From: Pollutiaquabacter sp046052345
GTDB taxonomy: Bacteria > Bacteroidota > Bacteroidia > AKYH767-A > 2013-40CM-41-45
Assembly (NCBI GenBank): GCA_046052345.1
Contig: JBJOMN010000065.1
Coordinates: 4,742 to 68,741, forward strand
Reading direction: 5' to 3'
DNA: 64,000 bases
Of this stretch, positions 61,167 through 64,000 are shown piece by piece (the stretch's first letter is position 1; every line of letters begins with the position of its first letter). The position numbers were made by a program, and so were the translations under genes. The notes beneath the pieces were generated by a model, which was given only the letters and a program-made list of their open reading frames with translations, had not been told where the DNA came from and did no database searches.

Positions 61167-62290
61167 GCCTTTACCGCCAGATAACATCCGCTGAACTGGG
61201 AAAAGAAGGTGAAGCAATCGGTACGGCTATCGAAGAATTCGTGGACAGCCATTCTGTTTCCCAGCAGCGAGGCATGACCGTAGTCTTCGAATAGCATGAT
61301 TCCGCCCGGGCTAAGATGTTTTTCAAAGATCGTCTCCGTAAGGAAACGTGTTGCTCGGTAGGAATCACAATCCACGTGGACAAAAGAGATCCGGTCGATG
61401 CCCGAATCCCGGAAAGTCTCCGTGAAGTCTCCTTTGACCAGCCGGATGTTCTTCGAAGCACTAACGGCCATTCTGACCTTTTCGAATTCAACTTCGTGCG
61501 TTCCGCTCCAGAATGTGTCTACCCCTGCGATTTCCTCCGGGAACCTGTCGAAGGTGTCGAAAAGATGCACGGTCTTATCCGAACCTCCGGTTTCAAGCAG
61601 TCGGGCGATCAGGTAGCCGCTATGTCCCCTGAAGGAGCCGAATTCGCAAACGTCTCCTGGTACTTTTCTCCGGATCACTTGGTCGACGGCTTGGCATAAG
61701 TCCATGAAGTCGCGTACTTCGCATTTCATCTCGAACCTCGACAAGGACTCACGGTAGACATCAAAGACAGATGGGTTACGCAGCAACAGCGGGGAGACGA
61801 AATCCAGGCTGTCGTAGGAGGTGAATTCCTTGACAGGAGCAAGCTCTTCAGTCGGACGCGCAACGTACTCGAAAGGGATCTCCTGATAGCCTTTCATTGC
61901 GTTGAGCTGCCGCGCTGATTCGAATTGTCGTGCAGAGGAAAAGTCGGCGCAAATAATACAGGAGATTCCGGAAGGTGGAGGCAGTTCGGAAAACTCTTTG
62001 CATACTTCCGCATCGGTTCCTTTAGCGGTTAGGTACTCTGCGATGCGCTTGGCTTCAGCCCCTGAAACAATCACGGTACCGGTACGTCTGGCGGACCAGA
62101 AAATTCCCTGGTCGGAAAGGAAACGGATCGCCTCTTCGCGGTTTCGGATATCAAAGCGTGCAATTCCTTCCTGTCGTATCCTTGACTCCCGTTTCCGGGC
62201 CACAACCGGTCCCAGCCAACGGTTGACACGGTGAAGCAGCGCCTCTGCCAAGGTTCCATTCCTGATATGTCCGAATACTTTACCTATCAT
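61163..62290 (-). CDS. TylF/MycF-type SAM-dependent O-methyltransferase with extra N-terminal domain
   Basis: 375 residues. The C-terminal about 230 residues match the macrocin O-methyltransferase group: DVCEFGSFRGHSGYLIARLL (SAM site), HLFDTFDRFPEE, FVHVDCDSYRATRFLTETIF and GGIMLFEDYG, the last two placing Mg-binding acidic residues. The first about 145 residues (NREEAIRFLSDQGIFWSARR, VIVSGAEAKRIAEYL) resemble a small nucleotide-fold domain of unknown role. It is coupled by 4-nt overlaps both to wzt and to a GT2 gene, so it is a candidate for modifying the glycan end recognised by the exporter. Confidence 0.86.
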   Translation of the reverse strand: MIGKVFGHIRNGTLAEALLHRVNRWLGPVVARKRESRIRQEGIARFDIRNREEAIRFLSDQGIFWSARRTGTVIVSGAEAKRIAEYLTAKGTDAEVCKEFSELPPPSGISCIICADFSSARQFESARQLNAMKGYQEIPFEYVARPTEELAPVKEFTSYDSLDFVSPLLLRNPSVFDVYRESLSRFEMKCEVRDFMDLCQAVDQVIRRKVPGDVCEFGSFRGHSGYLIARLLETGGSDKTVHLFDTFDRFPEEIAGVDTFWSGTHEVEFEKVRMAVSASKNIRLVKGDFTETFRDSGIDRISFVHVDCDSYRATRFLTETIFEKHLSPGGIMLFEDYGHASLLGNRMAVHEFFDSRTDCFTFFSQFSGCYLAVKA

Positions 62291-63525
62291 GGCCGATCAG
62301 TCTTTGTCTCAGGAATGAAACGCCAGCTTCCCGTGTGGTACAGCCACCCATCCTCGGCATCTCTGGCACGTGCCGTCTTTTCGATATTCAATTGCAAACG
62401 GTCATCGCTGTAAACGAGCGTATGACCGGAGCGGTCTTTTATTCCGAAAGGGACGTCATATCGTCCGGGCGCAAGTTGGGGCAGGTCCGGGGATGCTTCG
62501 AATACGTACGTCCCCGGTTCGAGGTCGCGTTGTCCGACTGATGGATCGTCCATGGAATGAGAAGTGAACAGACGACTCCCCTCTTGGGTTCGGACTGCGT
62601 AGCCGGCCACCAGACCTTTTACCGGCTGAAGGACTTCCACCCTGAAACGCAGACGTGGAAGGTCCCCGAAGTGGTAGTCACGCACCGGTTGGTTTTGCGT
62701 ATCCACCCAAACCGGGGTGGATAGTCGGATTCTTCCGCATGCGGAGACCAGGAGGGTGTTTTCTGCAGCTTCTGCGAAAACCGATGAATCGGCGAGGTAG
62801 CGTTCAATGATTTCGGAAGCGGAACCGATCTCTCTGACATGACCGTCCTTCAGGTAAACTGCGGATTTGCACAAAGACCTTACCGCACCCAATTGGTGAG
62901 AAACGAAAAGGATGGTCCTCCCCGAATTCGCCACTTCGCTCATTTTTCCAATGCACTTACGCTGGAATTCCGCATCACCTACCGCAAGGACTTCGTCGAC
63001 CAAAAGGATTTCCGGTTCAAGGAAGGCGGCGACCGAGAAAGCCAGACGAAGCTGCATGCCACTGGAATAGTGCTTCAGCGGTGTATCGAGGAAACGTTCC
63101 ACGCCGGAGAAGTCGACGATGGCATCGAACTTCTTCCTTATCTCGTTCCGTTTCATCCCGAGGATGGAACCATTTAGGAAGACATTCTCCCGTCCGCTTA
63201 GCTCGGGATGAAAACCTGTACCGACTTCCAGCAGACTTGCAATTCTTCCTCGGGCGACAGCCGTTCCGGAGGTCGGGGGCGTAATGCGGGAAAGGATCTT
63301 GAGCAAGGTGGATTTACCCGCCCCGTTCCTTCCGATGATACCTACTGCGTCTCCCGGATTGACAGAGAAAGAAACATCCTTCAGTGCCCAGAACTCTTCG
63401 ACGGATGATCCTCCCCTGAAGCGCACAAGACGTCCAAGGCGATCGCGCAGATTCTCGTACGGGGCCGACTCGTGCCTCAACCGGAACCGCTTCGACAGGC
63501 GGTGTATTTCAAGCACAGGCTTCAT
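62287..63525 (-). CDS. wzt: ABC polysaccharide exporter ATP-binding protein with Wzt_C domain
   Basis: 412 residues. The nucleotide-binding domain has Walker A GRNGAGKST (65-73), signature YSSGMQLRLAFSV and Walker B ILLVDEVLAVGD. From about residue 260 a beta-rich extension (FGDLPRLRFRVEVL, LEPGTYVFEASPDLPQLAPGRYDVPFGIKDRSG) matches the Wzt C-terminal carbohydrate-binding domain, which in studied systems recognises the modified non-reducing end of the O-antigen before export. Overlaps wzm by one base and the TylF-like gene by 4 nt. Confidence 0.94.
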   Translation of the reverse strand: MKPVLEIHRLSKRFRLRHESAPYENLRDRLGRLVRFRGGSSVEEFWALKDVSFSVNPGDAVGIIGRNGAGKSTLLKILSRITPPTSGTAVARGRIASLLEVGTGFHPELSGRENVFLNGSILGMKRNEIRKKFDAIVDFSGVERFLDTPLKHYSSGMQLRLAFSVAAFLEPEILLVDEVLAVGDAEFQRKCIGKMSEVANSGRTILFVSHQLGAVRSLCKSAVYLKDGHVREIGSASEIIERYLADSSVFAEAAENTLLVSACGRIRLSTPVWVDTQNQPVRDYHFGDLPRLRFRVEVLQPVKGLVAGYAVRTQEGSRLFTSHSMDDPSVGQRDLEPGTYVFEASPDLPQLAPGRYDVPFGIKDRSGHTLVYSDDRLQLNIEKTARARDAEDGWLYHTGSWRFIPETKTDRP

Positions 63526-64000
63526 CAGGCGAGATCGGCGAAATAATCTTCAGTCCTGCGGAAATATAACAGTCCTGCCGTCAGCAATAAGGCCGAAGTG
63601 AGGACTCCTCCCAGAAAGGCTGAGGAATTGAAAGGGTTGCCTGCCAGTGCGTCGCGCGTAATGTCGATTGCGACGCCGACTGGATTCAGCGCAAGCAGTC
63701 GGCTGATCGGACCTTCCGGCAGGAGTCGTGCAGGATAGATCACCGGCGAAAGGAAGAACAGGACTTGTAAGGCAAAGGGTATGACATACCGGAAGTCGCG
63801 GTACTTGACGTTGAGCGCGGAGAAGAACAAGCCGGCACCTGTAAGCGAGATCAAAGAGAGCAGCAGCGTGCAGGGTAGTGAGAGGAGCAGGGCAGGAATC
63901 CGGTCCGACAGTCCGTCCTGCAGTACCAGGAGGATGAGCAGGACGAACGTGACGGCGAAATCCAGCAAGGCAGCCAGGATGGCGGAAACCGGCAGGATCA
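63525..64000 (-). CDS. wzm: ABC polysaccharide exporter permease (ABC-2 type), 5' end outside window
   Basis: 157 residues up to the stop at 63525. The frame stays open past 64000, so the N-terminal part is missing. About four membrane helices are visible, with ALLDFAVTFVLLILL and the family signature FFSALNVKYRDFRYVIPFALQVLFFLSPVIYP. LLALNPVGVAIDITRDAL is typical of Wzm/TagG/KpsM-type permeases. It forms the transmembrane channel with the adjacent ATPase for O-antigen or capsule export. The TTG at 63968 is an internal codon, not a start. Confidence 0.92.
   Translation of the reverse strand, partial: ILPVSAILAALLDFAVTFVLLILLVLQDGLSDRIPALLLSLPCTLLLSLISLTGAGLFFSALNVKYRDFRYVIPFALQVLFFLSPVIYPARLLPEGPISRLLALNPVGVAIDITRDALAGNPFNSSAFLGGVLTSALLLTAGLLYFRRTEDYFADLA

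Noticed and set aside
1..64000. tRNA, rRNA, transposase, integrase or phage genes
   Set aside because: I looked for these and saw no supporting motif or structure anywhere in the window.

Overview
The window reads as a chromosomal segment of a member of the Bacteroidota, probably an environmental Bacteroidia/Chitinophagales-type genome with GC above 50 percent as judged by eye. The evidence is the type IX secretion C-terminal sorting signatures (YPNP... tails), SprB-like repeats, a Porin_10-like outer membrane protein, the zapA-rny neighbourhood, promoter -7 boxes of the TAnnTTTG type, and the near absence of Shine-Dalgarno sequences. I found no rRNA, tRNA, insertion sequence, phage gene or CRISPR array.

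Layout. 1-5825 (minus): the first 1304 residues of a very large secreted beta-helix/SprB-repeat protein that runs off the left edge, then an M23 metallopeptidase. 6039-8592 (plus): a coiled-coil protein, zapA, a probable 6S RNA, and rny. 8603-8800: two heptanucleotide arrays whose G-rich units lie in opposite orientation. 8817-22393 (plus): a tightly coupled 13-gene surface-polysaccharide operon with two Wzx flippases, acyl- and deacetyl-type modifiers, three GT4 glycosyltransferases, an O-antigen ligase/polymerase, WecB, a DegT aminotransferase, an alpha/beta hydrolase and an initiating phosphoglycosyl transferase. Near-identical short heptamer-type sequences lie just before its first gene and at the stop codon of its last.

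22528-41071: an orphan Cas6-like protein, a secreted Kazal protein, AcpH-like and DUF167 genes, parE-parC with a strong terminator, a GATase-like protein, a porin, a T9SS cargo protein, an AddB-like nuclease, and a 1476-residue T9SS protein with about fifteen Ig-like repeats. 41219-47551: a second glycan module with a GT4, two methyltransferases (minus), and asnB plus a third flippase (plus). 47555-50397: yihY, nadC, DUF4783 and rlmH. 50401-64000: a multi-spanning membrane protein, then a 13-gene minus-strand cluster of GT4/GT2 transferases, four methyltransferases and a sulfotransferase, ending in the Wzt and Wzm subunits of an ABC polysaccharide exporter. Wzm runs off the right edge.

Together the window holds parts of two export routes: Wzx/Wzy-type (8.8-22.4 kb, with another Wzx at 46 kb) and Wzm/Wzt-type (51.8-64 kb). 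The second is rich in methylation and sulfation functions and has a Wzt with a C-terminal carbohydrate-binding domain. The cell surface also carries several T9SS-exported repeat proteins. Several start codons were moved downstream of the longest open frame where gene overlaps (ATGA or TGATG), signal peptides or promoter boxes supported it.
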